Source: Bacteroidia bacterium
Lineage (GTDB): Bacteria; Bacteroidota; Ignavibacteria; UBA10030
Direction: 5' to 3'
NCBI GenBank assembly: GCA_022180565.1
Contig: BQML01000014.1
Location: 122,209-186,208 of the forward strand
Length of the DNA stretch: 64,000 nucleotides
Positions 53,491 through 62,242 of the stretch are shown here, piece by piece (within the stretch, counting starts at the first letter, position 1; every line of letters begins with the position of its first letter). Below the pieces are notes generated by a model, which was not told where the DNA came from, made no database searches, and saw only the letters and a program-made list of their open reading frames with translations. Made by a program: the position numbers and the translations under genes.

Positions 53491-53544
53491 GGCCGGTTCA
53501 CCGGCCCGGTTCTCCTTTGTTTTAAGGCAAATCTCCCTTAAATT
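53491..53544 (+). promoter_or_regulatory. Hairpin, inverted repeat and candidate promoter before the kinase gene
   Basis: GGCCGG-TTCA-CCGGCC (53491-53506) is a strong hairpin that could terminate the upstream gene, though no immediate T-run follows. TTGTTT (53517-53522) and TAAATT (53539-53544) are possible promoter boxes with a 16-base spacer. A 7-base inverted repeat, TTTAAGG (53521-53527) and CCTTAAA (53536-53542), lies across the spacer and -10 region, as an operator would. Confidence 0.35.
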
Positions 53545-53574
53545 TCTTCAGAAGGTGGAGATATTTCGGTACCC

Positions 53575-54660
53575 ATGGCAAGAATTCTCGTAGTTGAGGA
53601 TGAAAAAACCCAACGGCTCATGATCCTCACCATGCTCAAATCCCACGGATTTGAGGCAATCGGGGCGGAGAATGGAGCCGAGGGGATTGAACTGGCCCGC
53701 CGGCACGCACCGGATCTGATCCTCAGCGACATTCACATGGAACAGGGAGATGGGTACAGCATGTTGAGCGCGATACGAAACGACCAGACAACCGCAACCA
53801 TTCCCGTCATTTTTATCACCGGCATGGCGGATCTCCAAGTCATGAGGCATTCGATGCGGCTTGGAGCCGACGACTTCATTCCGAAACCCTTCTCACAGGA
53901 AGAATTGCTGGCAGCCGTCACTACACGCCTGGAAAAAGCTCAAAAACTTTCGCTTCAGGCCTCAAAGAAACTCGAGGAGCTCCGGGCATCCATGTCCGTC
54001 ACCGTTCCTCATGAAATGCGAACTCCGCTGAACGGCATTCTCGGATACTCCGACATCATGAGGAAACAGTTCGACGACCTTGAACCCCTGGAGGTGGGGA
54101 GAATGGCGGAACGGATCTACAAGAACGCGAAGAGGCTTGAGCGGCTTGTGGAGAACTATCTCCTCTACGCGCAAATGGAAATCCAGAAAGCCGATTTGCA
54201 CAAGAGAGCGGACCTGTTTGACGCTGATACGCCCAACGCAGAGAAAACTCTCGAATCTATCGCAGTGCTGAAGGCGGGGGATTTTGGAAGATCGGCGGAC
54301 TTGGAGCTCCACCTCACTCCGGGCCATGTTTCGGTCTCACCGAAGTATTTTTCAAAGATTGTCGAGGAGCTTGTTGACAATGCTTTTCGTTATTCCAAGA
54401 CCGGCACCCCGGTGGTGGTCCGGGCGGAAACCAGTAACAGCCTGTTTTCCTTTTCGGTCACCGACTCCGGAAGGGGAATGACCGCCGAGCAAGTATCGCA
54501 CATCGGCGCCTTTGTACAGTTCGAGCGGCAGATCTACGAACAGCAGGGACAAGGATTGGGATTAACAGTGACCAGGCGTCTCGTGGAACTGCACGGGGGA
54601 ACGATGGAGATCGAAAGCGAATACGGCAGGGGAACCACTGTCAAGGTCAGCCTTCCCTGA
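53575..54660 (+). CDS. Hybrid response-regulator/histidine kinase (REC-HisKA-HATPase)
   Basis: A 361-residue soluble protein with an N-terminal receiver domain (phosphoacceptor D52 in LILSDIHMEQG, K104 in FIPKPF), then a HisKA dimer domain (H146 in VPHEMRTPLNGILGYSD) and an HATPase (ELVDNAFRYS, DSGRGM, GQGLGLTVTRRL). All catalytic residues look intact. There is no membrane or sensory domain, so it likely integrates a phosphoryl signal from another kinase. No partner regulator is adjacent. A weak GGTGGAG lies about 14 bases before the ATG. Confidence 0.92.
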   Translation: MARILVVEDEKTQRLMILTMLKSHGFEAIGAENGAEGIELARRHAPDLILSDIHMEQGDGYSMLSAIRNDQTTATIPVIFITGMADLQVMRHSMRLGADDFIPKPFSQEELLAAVTTRLEKAQKLSLQASKKLEELRASMSVTVPHEMRTPLNGILGYSDIMRKQFDDLEPLEVGRMAERIYKNAKRLERLVENYLLYAQMEIQKADLHKRADLFDADTPNAEKTLESIAVLKAGDFGRSADLELHLTPGHVSVSPKYFSKIVEELVDNAFRYSKTGTPVVVRAETSNSLFSFSVTDSGRGMTAEQVSHIGAFVQFERQIYEQQGQGLGLTVTRRLVELHGGTMEIESEYGRGTTVKVSLP

Positions 54661-54673
54661 AGCCCCTCATTCC

Positions 54674-56173
54674 TCAGACGTTGTCCCCCAGATTGAACCA
54701 TTCATCGATTCGCACCGGTATTTGTCCCCCCGCCTTGTGCCGAAATTCGTTCAGGTGCTTGTCATACTCATACTCCCTCTCCCACAACCGCGCATTCCGC
54801 CCTATCTCCTTCAAGGCATCGATGATCAAGTCAACCTCCGCGTTCGTCGTCGTCGGATGGATGGAAATCCTCACCCAGCCCGGTTTGGTCGAAAGATCTC
54901 CATGATCGATCCTATCGGTAATACGCTTTGACGTGTACTTGTCGACATGTAACAAGTAGTGACCGTAGGTGCCCGCGCAGGAACACCCACCCCGGCTCTG
55001 AATGCCGAAACGATCGTTGAGGAGACGCACGACAAGGTTATAATGAATATTTTCAAAATACAATGAAATCATTCCAAGCCGCCGGCGAAGGTTCGGAGCA
55101 AGGAGCACCAGGCCCGGTATGGACTCGAGTCCCCGGAACATCCTCTCAACAATTTCCTCCTCTCGCTTCCTCATCGCCTCCATTCCCATTTCTTCTTTCA
55201 GTTTCACAGCAAGACCGGCTTTAATCGCTTGGAGAAAGCCTGGCGTACCCCCGTCCTCGCGTTCTTCGATTTCCGGCTTGTAGCGATACCGCCCCCACGG
55301 ATTTGTCCAGAGCACAGTCCCACCCCCGGGTTGATCGGGAGACTTGAGATGGTACAGCCGGGAATCAAAGATCAGCACACCCGATGTTCCCGGCCCTCCG
55401 AGAAACTTGTGAGGAGAAAACACGATCGCATCAAGATGGTCCTGAGGATCTTTGGGATGCATGTTGATCGGTACATAAGGAGCTGAGGCCGCAAAATCGA
55501 CAAAACAGAGTCCACCCCGATCGTGCATCATGCGCGCGAGCGTGTGGTGAGGTGTTTCGACACCCGTGACGTTCGAGCACGCCGTGAACGCCCCGATCTT
55601 GAGCTTGCGCGACTTATACTTGGAGAGCAAAGCATCGAGGTCTTCAAGATCCACAAGCCCCTCCCGCGTCGGCTTGATGACGACCACATCTGCAATCGTT
55701 TCATACCATGTCGTGTGATTCGAGTGATGCTCCATGTGCGAGACAAAAACAACCGGCCGTTCGCTTTCCCTCAGTTTGACAGCTTTCTCAAATTGCTCCG
55801 GAATTCTCAGGCCGAGGATTCTCTGCAGTTTGTTGATGGCCGCAGTCATCCCAAAGCCGACATGGAGCAGTACATCGTCCGGATGCGCGTTGACATGCCG
55901 TTTGATAATCGTATGGGCATGCAGATAGGCCTGCGTCATCGAACTGCCGGTGACGCTCGATTCGGAATGCGTATTGCCCACGAACGGACCAAACCGTTCC
56001 ACCATGGCGCGCTCGATCGGCGCGTACAGCCTACCACTCGCCGTCCAATCGGCATAGATCAACCGCTTTTCGCCGTACGGAGTGCGGAACAGTTGATCGT
56101 ACCCCACGATGTTTCGCCGGTACCGGTCGAATTCCTGTTCGAGAGATTTTCTTGTTCGTGCGGTAAGGGTCAT
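54674..56173 (-). CDS. Class V aminotransferase, cysteine-desulfurase-like, long form
   Basis: A 499-residue PLP enzyme of fold type I, about 90 residues longer than typical SufS. The PLP lysine is K256 in SPHKFLGGPGTSG, with histidines in SHMEHHSNHTTW and D226 in CFVDFAAS. The loop RGGCSCAGTYGHYLL in the last third carries two cysteines that could accept sulfur, as in SufS/selenocysteine lyase. Whether it is a desulfurase is unclear. The ATG at 56173 overlaps the end of the DUF423 gene; a longer frame upstream lies inside that gene. Last of a five-gene minus-strand operon. Confidence 0.83.
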   Translation of the reverse strand: MTLTARTRKSLEQEFDRYRRNIVGYDQLFRTPYGEKRLIYADWTASGRLYAPIERAMVERFGPFVGNTHSESSVTGSSMTQAYLHAHTIIKRHVNAHPDDVLLHVGFGMTAAINKLQRILGLRIPEQFEKAVKLRESERPVVFVSHMEHHSNHTTWYETIADVVVIKPTREGLVDLEDLDALLSKYKSRKLKIGAFTACSNVTGVETPHHTLARMMHDRGGLCFVDFAASAPYVPINMHPKDPQDHLDAIVFSPHKFLGGPGTSGVLIFDSRLYHLKSPDQPGGGTVLWTNPWGRYRYKPEIEEREDGGTPGFLQAIKAGLAVKLKEEMGMEAMRKREEEIVERMFRGLESIPGLVLLAPNLRRRLGMISLYFENIHYNLVVRLLNDRFGIQSRGGCSCAGTYGHYLLHVDKYTSKRITDRIDHGDLSTKPGWVRISIHPTTTNAEVDLIIDALKEIGRNARLWEREYEYDKHLNEFRHKAGGQIPVRIDEWFNLGDNV

Positions 56174-56541
56174 CGAAGTCTCCAGAATCCCCTTGCGAGA
56201 TACAACCATCCTGTGAGAAACGCCACACCACCCGCAGGCGTGATCAGGCCAACCCACCGGGCCCCCGTCAGTCCCAAAATGTACAGGCTTCCCGAAAAGA
56301 GTGCAATACCGGCCACAAAAGCCCAGCCTGACTTCACAAACTCGCGTCGTTCATACTTATCCAGCGCCCAGCCCGCAACGAGAAGCGCGAACGCATGGTA
56401 CATCTGATATCGCACCCCCGTCTGCAGGATGCTCACTGCTTCAGGGGACAAACTCTCCCTCAGCGTGTGGGCTCCAAATGCCCCGGCAGCGACGGCGAGG
56501 AATCCGAACAGGGATCCGATCACCATGAACAATTTCGACAT
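56170..56541 (-). CDS. DUF423 membrane protein
   Basis: A 123-residue protein with four hydrophobic helices. MSKLFMVIGSLFGFLAVAAG, AFGAHTLRESLSPEA and VRYQMYHAFALL are the conserved features of DUF423 (YgdD-like). The end GGVAFLTGWLYLARGF is also usual. Function unknown. The ATG at 56541 was selected because it begins at the family's first helix. It overlaps the aminotransferase gene by four bases. Confidence 0.9.
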   Translation of the reverse strand: MSKLFMVIGSLFGFLAVAAGAFGAHTLRESLSPEAVSILQTGVRYQMYHAFALLVAGWALDKYERREFVKSGWAFVAGIALFSGSLYILGLTGARWVGLITPAGGVAFLTGWLYLARGFWRLR

Positions 56542-56558
56542 GGCATCCGATCTCCGCA

Positions 56559-57332
56559 TCAAGGTGTTTTTCTATGAACCATGGCTGCAGAGGCCTGGGC
56601 GGTGGGAAAAACGATGATTTCCGCGATCTGAACATGCGGAGGACGACTGGCGCAGAACAGGACCGCCTCCGCAACATCATCCGGCTCAAGGGCCTTCACA
56701 TTCTGATACACGGCTTTCGCCCGCTCGCTGTCGCCACGGAACCGCACGATGCTGAACTCGGTTTCCACAAGCCCGGGATCCACCGTGCACACACGCAGAG
56801 GTGTGTCGATCAGATCCATTCTCAGCCCCTTGGTGAGGGCATCAACGGCATGTTTTGTCGCGCAGTACACGTTTCCGCGCGGATAGACTTCGTGACCGGC
56901 AATTGAGCCGATATTGATAATCGTGCCCTTGCCACGCTGTACCATCCCCGGAATTATCGCGCGGCTGACATACAGAAGCCCTTTCACATTCGTATCAATC
57001 ATTTCCTCCCAGTCCTCCCTCTTTCCCTCATGGAGCTTGTCAAGCCCGCGACTCAGACCGGCGTTGTTGACGAGAACATCAACAGCCCTCCACTCCGGAG
57101 CTAATGAATCTACGGCTCGCTCCACCGCCGCATGGTCCCGCACATCAAGAACAGATATCAGAGCTTCAGTTCCGTACCGCGATTTCAGCTCCCGCGCCAG
57201 GTCCTCAAGAATGTTCTTGCGCCGCGCCGCAAGGATCACGCGAGCCCCCGCTTCTGCGAACTTCACGGCGCATGACCTGCCGATGCCGCTGCTCGCACCG
57301 GTTATCAAGACAATCGAATTCTTAAGCGTCAT
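56559..57332 (-). CDS. Short-chain dehydrogenase/reductase
   Basis: A 257-residue SDR of the classical type. The cofactor loop is TGASSGIGRS (11-20), NNAGLSRG is intact, and the catalytic pair is Y and K in VYCATKHAV, with IINIGSIAG giving the catalytic serine. AARRKN after the second strand favours NADP(H). The fold resembles the YdfG/serine-3-dehydrogenase group, so a hydroxy amino acid or small alcohol could be the substrate. It lies 18 bases after the fused E1 gene on the same strand and 17 bases before DUF423. Confidence 0.9.
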   Translation of the reverse strand: MTLKNSIVLITGASSGIGRSCAVKFAEAGARVILAARRKNILEDLARELKSRYGTEALISVLDVRDHAAVERAVDSLAPEWRAVDVLVNNAGLSRGLDKLHEGKREDWEEMIDTNVKGLLYVSRAIIPGMVQRGKGTIINIGSIAGHEVYPRGNVYCATKHAVDALTKGLRMDLIDTPLRVCTVDPGLVETEFSIVRFRGDSERAKAVYQNVKALEPDDVAEAVLFCASRPPHVQIAEIIVFPTAQASAAMVHRKTP

Positions 57333-57350
57333 GGTTCATCCCCTTGAGAA

Positions 57351-59402
57351 CTAAAAGGAAAGTAATTCTCCGAGTTTAGCCTCCAACCGGCTTGAGGCAA
57401 GAAAATTCTCCTCGAGACGCGTGTTGAAGGGAACCGGCGTATCCAGTGACCCCAGCCGCATAACCGGAGCGTCGAGGTGATGGAAACACTCTTCCTGAAC
57501 GCTTGCGGCAATCTCACCGCCAAAACCGCCCACCAGTGTGTCCTCGTGCAGAACAAGACACTTCCCTGTTTTCTGCACGGAGGTGAACACCGTTTCCTTG
57601 TCCCACGGGAGCAACGTGCGCAGATCGATGATTTCGATTGATGCGCCCGAACCTCGGGCAAACTTCAGGGCCCAATGGACGCCCAATCCGTATGTGACAA
57701 TCGTCGCATCGGTTCCGTCTTGCACGACCGAAGCTTTGCCAAGGGGAAGATTGTAGTACGCATCCGGTACGGGGCCCTCAAGGCTTCTGTACAGGTACTT
57801 GTGCTCAAAGAATAACACCGGGTTCGGCTCCCGCAAGGCCGTGGTCAGCAATCCCTTCGCGTCAGAGGGCGTCGCCGGATAGACTACCATCAGCCCCGGC
57901 ACATGCGTGAACCAGGCTTCGGTGCTCTGCGAATGAAACGGCCCGGCCCCCACCCCGGCGCCGGTCGGCATCCGGATCGTCACATTGACCCCGTGGGCCC
58001 ACCGATAATGCGTCTTTGCAAGATTGTTGACGATCTGATTGAATCCGCAAGTAACAAAATCCGCAAATTGCATCTCCACCATCGAAGCGCGACCGGCAAT
58101 CGACAAGCCAAGCCCCGTCGCCACAATTGCCGACTCGCAGAGCGGAGTATTCCTTACACGCTGCTTTCCAAACTGCTCCACAAAACCTTCTGTTACCTTG
58201 AACACACCCCCGTACTCGGCGATATCCTGACCCATCAGAACCAGATTCGGGTCACGTTCCATCGCTTGGCGCAACCCTTCCGAGATCGCATCAACAAATC
58301 GTTTGTTTGTCCTTCCCGTTTCCGGCGGATCAACCAGATTCACAAACCGCGGCGCATACACGTCCCCAATCTCGGCCGCCGCGGACTGTTCCGGCTCTTC
58401 TTCGGCAAGAGCCAGGCTCCAAGCCCCTTCAATCTTCGCGGAGAACTCCTCACGAAACGTCTTCACGTTTGACTCCGTCAGAACCCCACTGTCAAGGAGC
58501 CAGGACTCGTAGGTTGCCACCGGATCCCTGCTCTTCCACTGTTCTATGAGCTCGCGTGGAACGTACTTGATGCCCGAAGCTTCTTCGTGTCCTCGCATCC
58601 GAAAGGTCAGGGCCTCCAGGAGAACGGGCTTCCGGTCGGTCCGCATGCGTGCGGCAATCTGCTTTGTCGCTTTGTACACTTCCAGGATATTGTTTCCATC
58701 CACCTGAATCCCTTCTATTCCATACCCGATCGCTTTGTCGATCATCTGCCGGCAGCGAAATTGCTCGTTGGAGGGGGTTGACAGTCCATATCCATTGTTT
58801 TCGATCAGAAAAATCACCGGCAGATCCCAAACGGCCGCAACATTAACCGCCTCGTGAAAATCGCCTTCGCTCGTTCCGCCGTCACCCGAAAACACCAACG
58901 CAATATCATCGCGGCGATCGAGGTTGCTTGCCAACGCCAGCCCATCAGCGACTCCCAGCATTGCCCCGAGATGCGAGATCATCCCGATAATCCTGTATTC
59001 CGGCGCGCCAAAGTGGAACGAGCGGTCGCGACCCCTCGTGAATCCCGACTTCTTTCCCTGCCACTGGGCGAACAACCTTGCCAGCGGAAGACCCCTGGAT
59101 GTAAACACCCCGAGGTTGCGGTGGAGGGGTAGGATGAAGTCCTGCTCGCGCAGGGCCATCGTGACGCCCACAGCGATGGCTTCCTGACCTACGCCTGAAA
59201 ACCATTTGCTCAGTTTGCCCTGCCGGATCAGCAAAAGCATTTTCTCTTCGATCATCCGCGGGAACAGCATGCCGCGGTACAGATCAAGAAGAGTGGAGTC
59301 GTCGAGTCCCGAGCGATCGAACCGAAGGTCCACGATCTGTCGGGTTGTCTTTACCGGCCTATGCACGGTATCAGTCAAATTCTTCCCCTCAGGATTTTCC
59401 AT
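57351..59402 (-). CDS. Fused alpha/beta E1 component of a 2-oxo acid dehydrogenase
   Basis: A 683-residue thiamine-diphosphate enzyme in which alpha and beta subunits are joined. The alpha half (about 30-340) has the TPP motif GDGGTSEGDFHEA and ENNGYGLSTP. The beta half starts near 370 (FVDAISEGLRQAMERDPNLV) and carries MGQDIAEYGGVFKVTEG and ALEGPV-like segments, with a transketolase C-domain at the end. Fusions occur in Bacteroidota-type branched-chain, pyruvate or acetoin dehydrogenases; the substrate is not clear. No E2 or E3 gene lies in the window. It overlaps the upstream gene end by 28 bases. Confidence 0.9.
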   Translation of the reverse strand: MENPEGKNLTDTVHRPVKTTRQIVDLRFDRSGLDDSTLLDLYRGMLFPRMIEEKMLLLIRQGKLSKWFSGVGQEAIAVGVTMALREQDFILPLHRNLGVFTSRGLPLARLFAQWQGKKSGFTRGRDRSFHFGAPEYRIIGMISHLGAMLGVADGLALASNLDRRDDIALVFSGDGGTSEGDFHEAVNVAAVWDLPVIFLIENNGYGLSTPSNEQFRCRQMIDKAIGYGIEGIQVDGNNILEVYKATKQIAARMRTDRKPVLLEALTFRMRGHEEASGIKYVPRELIEQWKSRDPVATYESWLLDSGVLTESNVKTFREEFSAKIEGAWSLALAEEEPEQSAAAEIGDVYAPRFVNLVDPPETGRTNKRFVDAISEGLRQAMERDPNLVLMGQDIAEYGGVFKVTEGFVEQFGKQRVRNTPLCESAIVATGLGLSIAGRASMVEMQFADFVTCGFNQIVNNLAKTHYRWAHGVNVTIRMPTGAGVGAGPFHSQSTEAWFTHVPGLMVVYPATPSDAKGLLTTALREPNPVLFFEHKYLYRSLEGPVPDAYYNLPLGKASVVQDGTDATIVTYGLGVHWALKFARGSGASIEIIDLRTLLPWDKETVFTSVQKTGKCLVLHEDTLVGGFGGEIAASVQEECFHHLDAPVMRLGSLDTPVPFNTRLEENFLASSRLEAKLGELLSF

Positions 59403-60508
59403 TCCTCGATGACCTCGTCTCCCCGGACGACGTAGTACCGGTCAAATTGCGCGGCAGTCAGGCAGGAGTGATGCTCAAGGATCCGCACACGCTCCCCCAC
59501 GTCGTACGTTCCTTCAATGAACCGTGGCGCCTGCGCAACGACCTTGCCATGTTCCTGCGAAAGATTTGCAAGCCGGATGTGCGAAACGAGCCGCCGTTTC
59601 GCATAGTCTTCAAACAGAATTCCCATTCCCATCTCGTTCTTCACGTGGGTTGGTCCTGCATCTTTCGACAGAGCAAGTGCTCCTGCGTCCGTCACAAAAT
59701 GCGCCGCACCGGGCTGGTGCGAAATCACAGACGCCAGCACCGTCAACGCACAATCCTGAACGCCGCAACTGCCAATCATGACCTGGGTGTAGTCGTAGAA
59801 CGCATAGTTCCCGGGACGGATTTCCGTAATCCCTGTCAGATCGTCAATGACCGACATCGCCGGTGTGGACCCGATACTGATCCCGGGTACCTTGATTCCC
59901 TTGGCGCGAAGGTGCTCCGCAAATCCCAGCATGGTGTCCCGCTCTTCGTGAGCAAACGGGAGAATTTCCTCTCTTCGGCGGGCCGAGTAGGCATGACCCG
60001 AATGCGACAAGATGCCATCGAACTCGAGGACCGGTGATTCGACCAGCGACTGTGCCAATTCCACGGCCAGGGGCGACTGTGGGTCCACCCCCGCCCGGTG
60101 ATAACCGCAATCAACTTTGAGCCATACATGGACCTTCCGCTCCGCAGTCCTGCAGGCTTTCTCCAGATGACCCTTCGCCTCCCTGCTATCCACTACGACG
60201 CGGAGCGTTGTTTGCTCGGGAAACCGGGCAACCGTGGCGGCATAGACCGGAGGAAGCGGAAATGCCCACGTGATGTCCCTGAAACCGGCCCGGGCAAATT
60301 CCTGAGCCTCATACATCGTCGATACCGTGATGCCTTTCGCACCAAGCTCCAACTGTTTCCTGCCGATTTCAAGGCACTTATGTGTCTTGATATGGGGTCG
60401 CAGAAAGACTCCCATGCGATTTGCCTTGCCTTGCATCGAGACCAGATTACGCTCGAGAACATCAAGATCAATGAGTAAGGCCGGGGTCGGAAGTTCGTTA
60501 ATGTGCAT
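59375..60508 (-). CDS. DSD1/D-threonine-aldolase-like PLP enzyme
   Basis: A 377-residue fold type III (alanine-racemase-like) PLP enzyme. [17 protein letters not shown], the lysine K41 in [19 protein letters not shown] and [13 protein letters not shown] match D-threonine aldolase and eukaryotic-type D-serine dehydratase; HSGHAY could be a metal site. It would split D-beta-hydroxy-amino acids or dehydrate D-serine, with a divalent metal. It starts a minus-strand operon; the next gene is an E1 fusion. No strong ribosome site. The 196-base gap to the GNAT-nitrilase gene is divergent. Confidence 0.87.
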   Translation of the reverse strand: MHINELPTPALLIDLDVLERNLVSMQGKANRMGVFLRPHIKTHKCLEIGRKQLELGAKGITVSTMYEAQEFARAGFRDITWAFPLPPVYAATVARFPEQTTLRVVVDSREAKGHLEKACRTAERKVHVWLKVDCGYHRAGVDPQSPLAVELAQSLVESPVLEFDGILSHSGHAYSARRREEILPFAHEERDTMLGFAEHLRAKGIKVPGISIGSTPAMSVIDDLTGITEIRPGNYAFYDYTQVMIGSCGVQDCALTVLASVISHQPGAAHFVTDAGALALSKDAGPTHVKNEMGMGILFEDYAKRRLVSHIRLANLSQEHGKVVAQAPRFIEGTYDVGERVRILEHHSCLTAAQFDRYYVVRGDEVIEEWKILRGRI

Positions 60509-60638
60509 GAGGAGGAATATCAGCGTTGTGTTGGAAAATCACAGGAGAAGATACGATATAATTGGGAAAAAGAATACCGGGCACAGAAAGGCTCGGGCTT
60601 CTTCCCGGACCCGCGTTCTCTCACGAAGACTTTTCTGC

Positions 60639-60667
60639 TTGCGACTCCGTCCGACAGACGCTATATT
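60639..60667 (+). promoter_or_regulatory. Sigma70-like promoter for the GNAT-nitrilase gene
   Basis: TTGCGA (60639-60644) and TATATT (60662-60667) with a 17-base spacer. The ATG at 60705 lies about 30 bases after the predicted start of transcription. Confidence 0.5.
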
Positions 60668-60704
60668 TTTGAACACGCATCATTTCCCACCGCAATCAAC
60701 CGTT

Positions 60705-62240
60705 ATGAAGATCGACCATAAGAAGTTTGAAAAAAAGATCACGGTCCGGAAAATCCGGTTGGAAGACTATGACCGGCTCGTGGCACTGCAGCTCAAATGT
60801 TTCCCGGGGATGAAGCCCTGGACTCGTGAACAAATCGAAAGCCAACTGGCCATCTTTCCGGAAGGTCAAATCTGCGTTGAATACGAAGGGCTCATTGTCG
60901 CCTCGTCCAGCAGTCTTATCATTGACTTCGATCTGTACGGGGAGAAGCACAGCTGGCGGGACATTGCCGACGGGGGCTTCATCCGGAATCACAATCCCGA
61001 GGGAGACACCCTCTACGGCATTGAAATCATGGTCGATCCACAATTTCGCGGGATGAAACTTGCACGGCGCCTCTATGAGGCCCGGAAGGAGCTTGCCCGC
61101 TCAAGGAACCTGATGCGCATTGTCCTCGGGGGACGGATACCGGGGTATGCTGCCAATGCTTCAAAAATGTCCGAGCGCGAGTACGTAGACAAGGTAATCC
61201 ACAAGGAGCTTGTTGATCCTGTCCTGACCACCCAACTCTCCAATGGCTTTGTCCTCAAACGCCTCATTCCATCATACATGGACTCCGACAAGGAGTCAGG
61301 AGGGTATGCGACCCTGCTGGAGTGGACAAACCTTGATTATCGACCCGACCCGCACCGGACGTATGTCCCCTCAAAGCCCGTGCGCGTATGCGTGGTCCAG
61401 TACCAAATGCGGGAAATAAAGCATTTCCGCGAATTTGCCCGTCAAGTGGAGTATTTTGTCGATGTCGCCTCGGATTACAAGAGCGACTTCGTCCTCTTCC
61501 CCGAACTCTTCACGATGCAGCTCCTCTCGTTCGTCAAGGCAAAGAGACCGGGACTGGCTGTCCGGAAACTCGCCGAATTCACACCGGAATACCTTGATCT
61601 TTTCTCCAAACTTGCAATCAAGTACGATATCAACATCGTGGGCGGAACTCTCTTCACGCTGGAAGAGGGGCATCTCTATAACGTCGCGTATCTGTTCAAG
61701 CGTAACGGAGGGATCGGCAAGCAGTACAAGCTCCACGTCACGCCAAACGAGAAGCGCTGGTGGGGAGTCTCACCCGGAAACACGATCGAGGTATTCGAAA
61801 CCGACAAGGGGAAGATCTCGATTCAAATCTGTTACGATATCGAGTTCCCGGAAGTAAGCCGAATCGCCGTTGAGCGCGGAGCGCATATCATCTTTGTACC
61901 GTTTTGCACCGACGACCGGTACGGGTACCTCCGCGTTCGATACTGCGCCCAGGCCCGGTGCATCGAGAACCACGTGTATGTCGCCATTGCAGGCACCGTC
62001 GGAAATCTTCCCTCAGTCGAGAATATGGATGTCCAGTATGCCCAATCGGGAATTTACACGCCTTCCGACGTTCCGTTCAGCCGTGATGCCATCGCTGCTG
62101 AATGTACGCCGAACGTGGAAATGATTATTGTTGAAGACCTCGATGTCGAACTGCTCAAGCGGAGCAGGCAGACCGGAAGCGTGCTCAACTGGAACGATCG
62201 CAGAAACGACCTCTACAGGGTGCACATCCTCAAGCAATAA
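60705..62240 (+). CDS. GNAT acetyltransferase-nitrilase fusion
   Basis: A 511-residue protein with an N-terminal GNAT domain (about 12-215; [21 protein letters not shown] binds acetyl-CoA) and a C-terminal carbon-nitrogen hydrolase domain (about 225-495). The nitrilase triad is visible: E267 in FVLFPELF, K342 in GKQYKLH, C376 in [11 protein letters not shown]. The same fusion is known in many bacteria but its substrate is not established; an amide hydrolysis and acetyl transfer on a common compound is a plausible role. The ATG at 60705 was chosen over a longer frame that starts inside the divergent gene. The AmpG-like gene follows after 2 bases. Confidence 0.9.
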   Translation: MKIDHKKFEKKITVRKIRLEDYDRLVALQLKCFPGMKPWTREQIESQLAIFPEGQICVEYEGLIVASSSSLIIDFDLYGEKHSWRDIADGGFIRNHNPEGDTLYGIEIMVDPQFRGMKLARRLYEARKELARSRNLMRIVLGGRIPGYAANASKMSEREYVDKVIHKELVDPVLTTQLSNGFVLKRLIPSYMDSDKESGGYATLLEWTNLDYRPDPHRTYVPSKPVRVCVVQYQMREIKHFREFARQVEYFVDVASDYKSDFVLFPELFTMQLLSFVKAKRPGLAVRKLAEFTPEYLDLFSKLAIKYDINIVGGTLFTLEEGHLYNVAYLFKRNGGIGKQYKLHVTPNEKRWWGVSPGNTIEVFETDKGKISIQICYDIEFPEVSRIAVERGAHIIFVPFCTDDRYGYLRVRYCAQARCIENHVYVAIAGTVGNLPSVENMDVQYAQSGIYTPSDVPFSRDAIAAECTPNVEMIIVEDLDVELLKRSRQTGSVLNWNDRRNDLYRVHILKQ

Positions 62241-62242
62241 CG

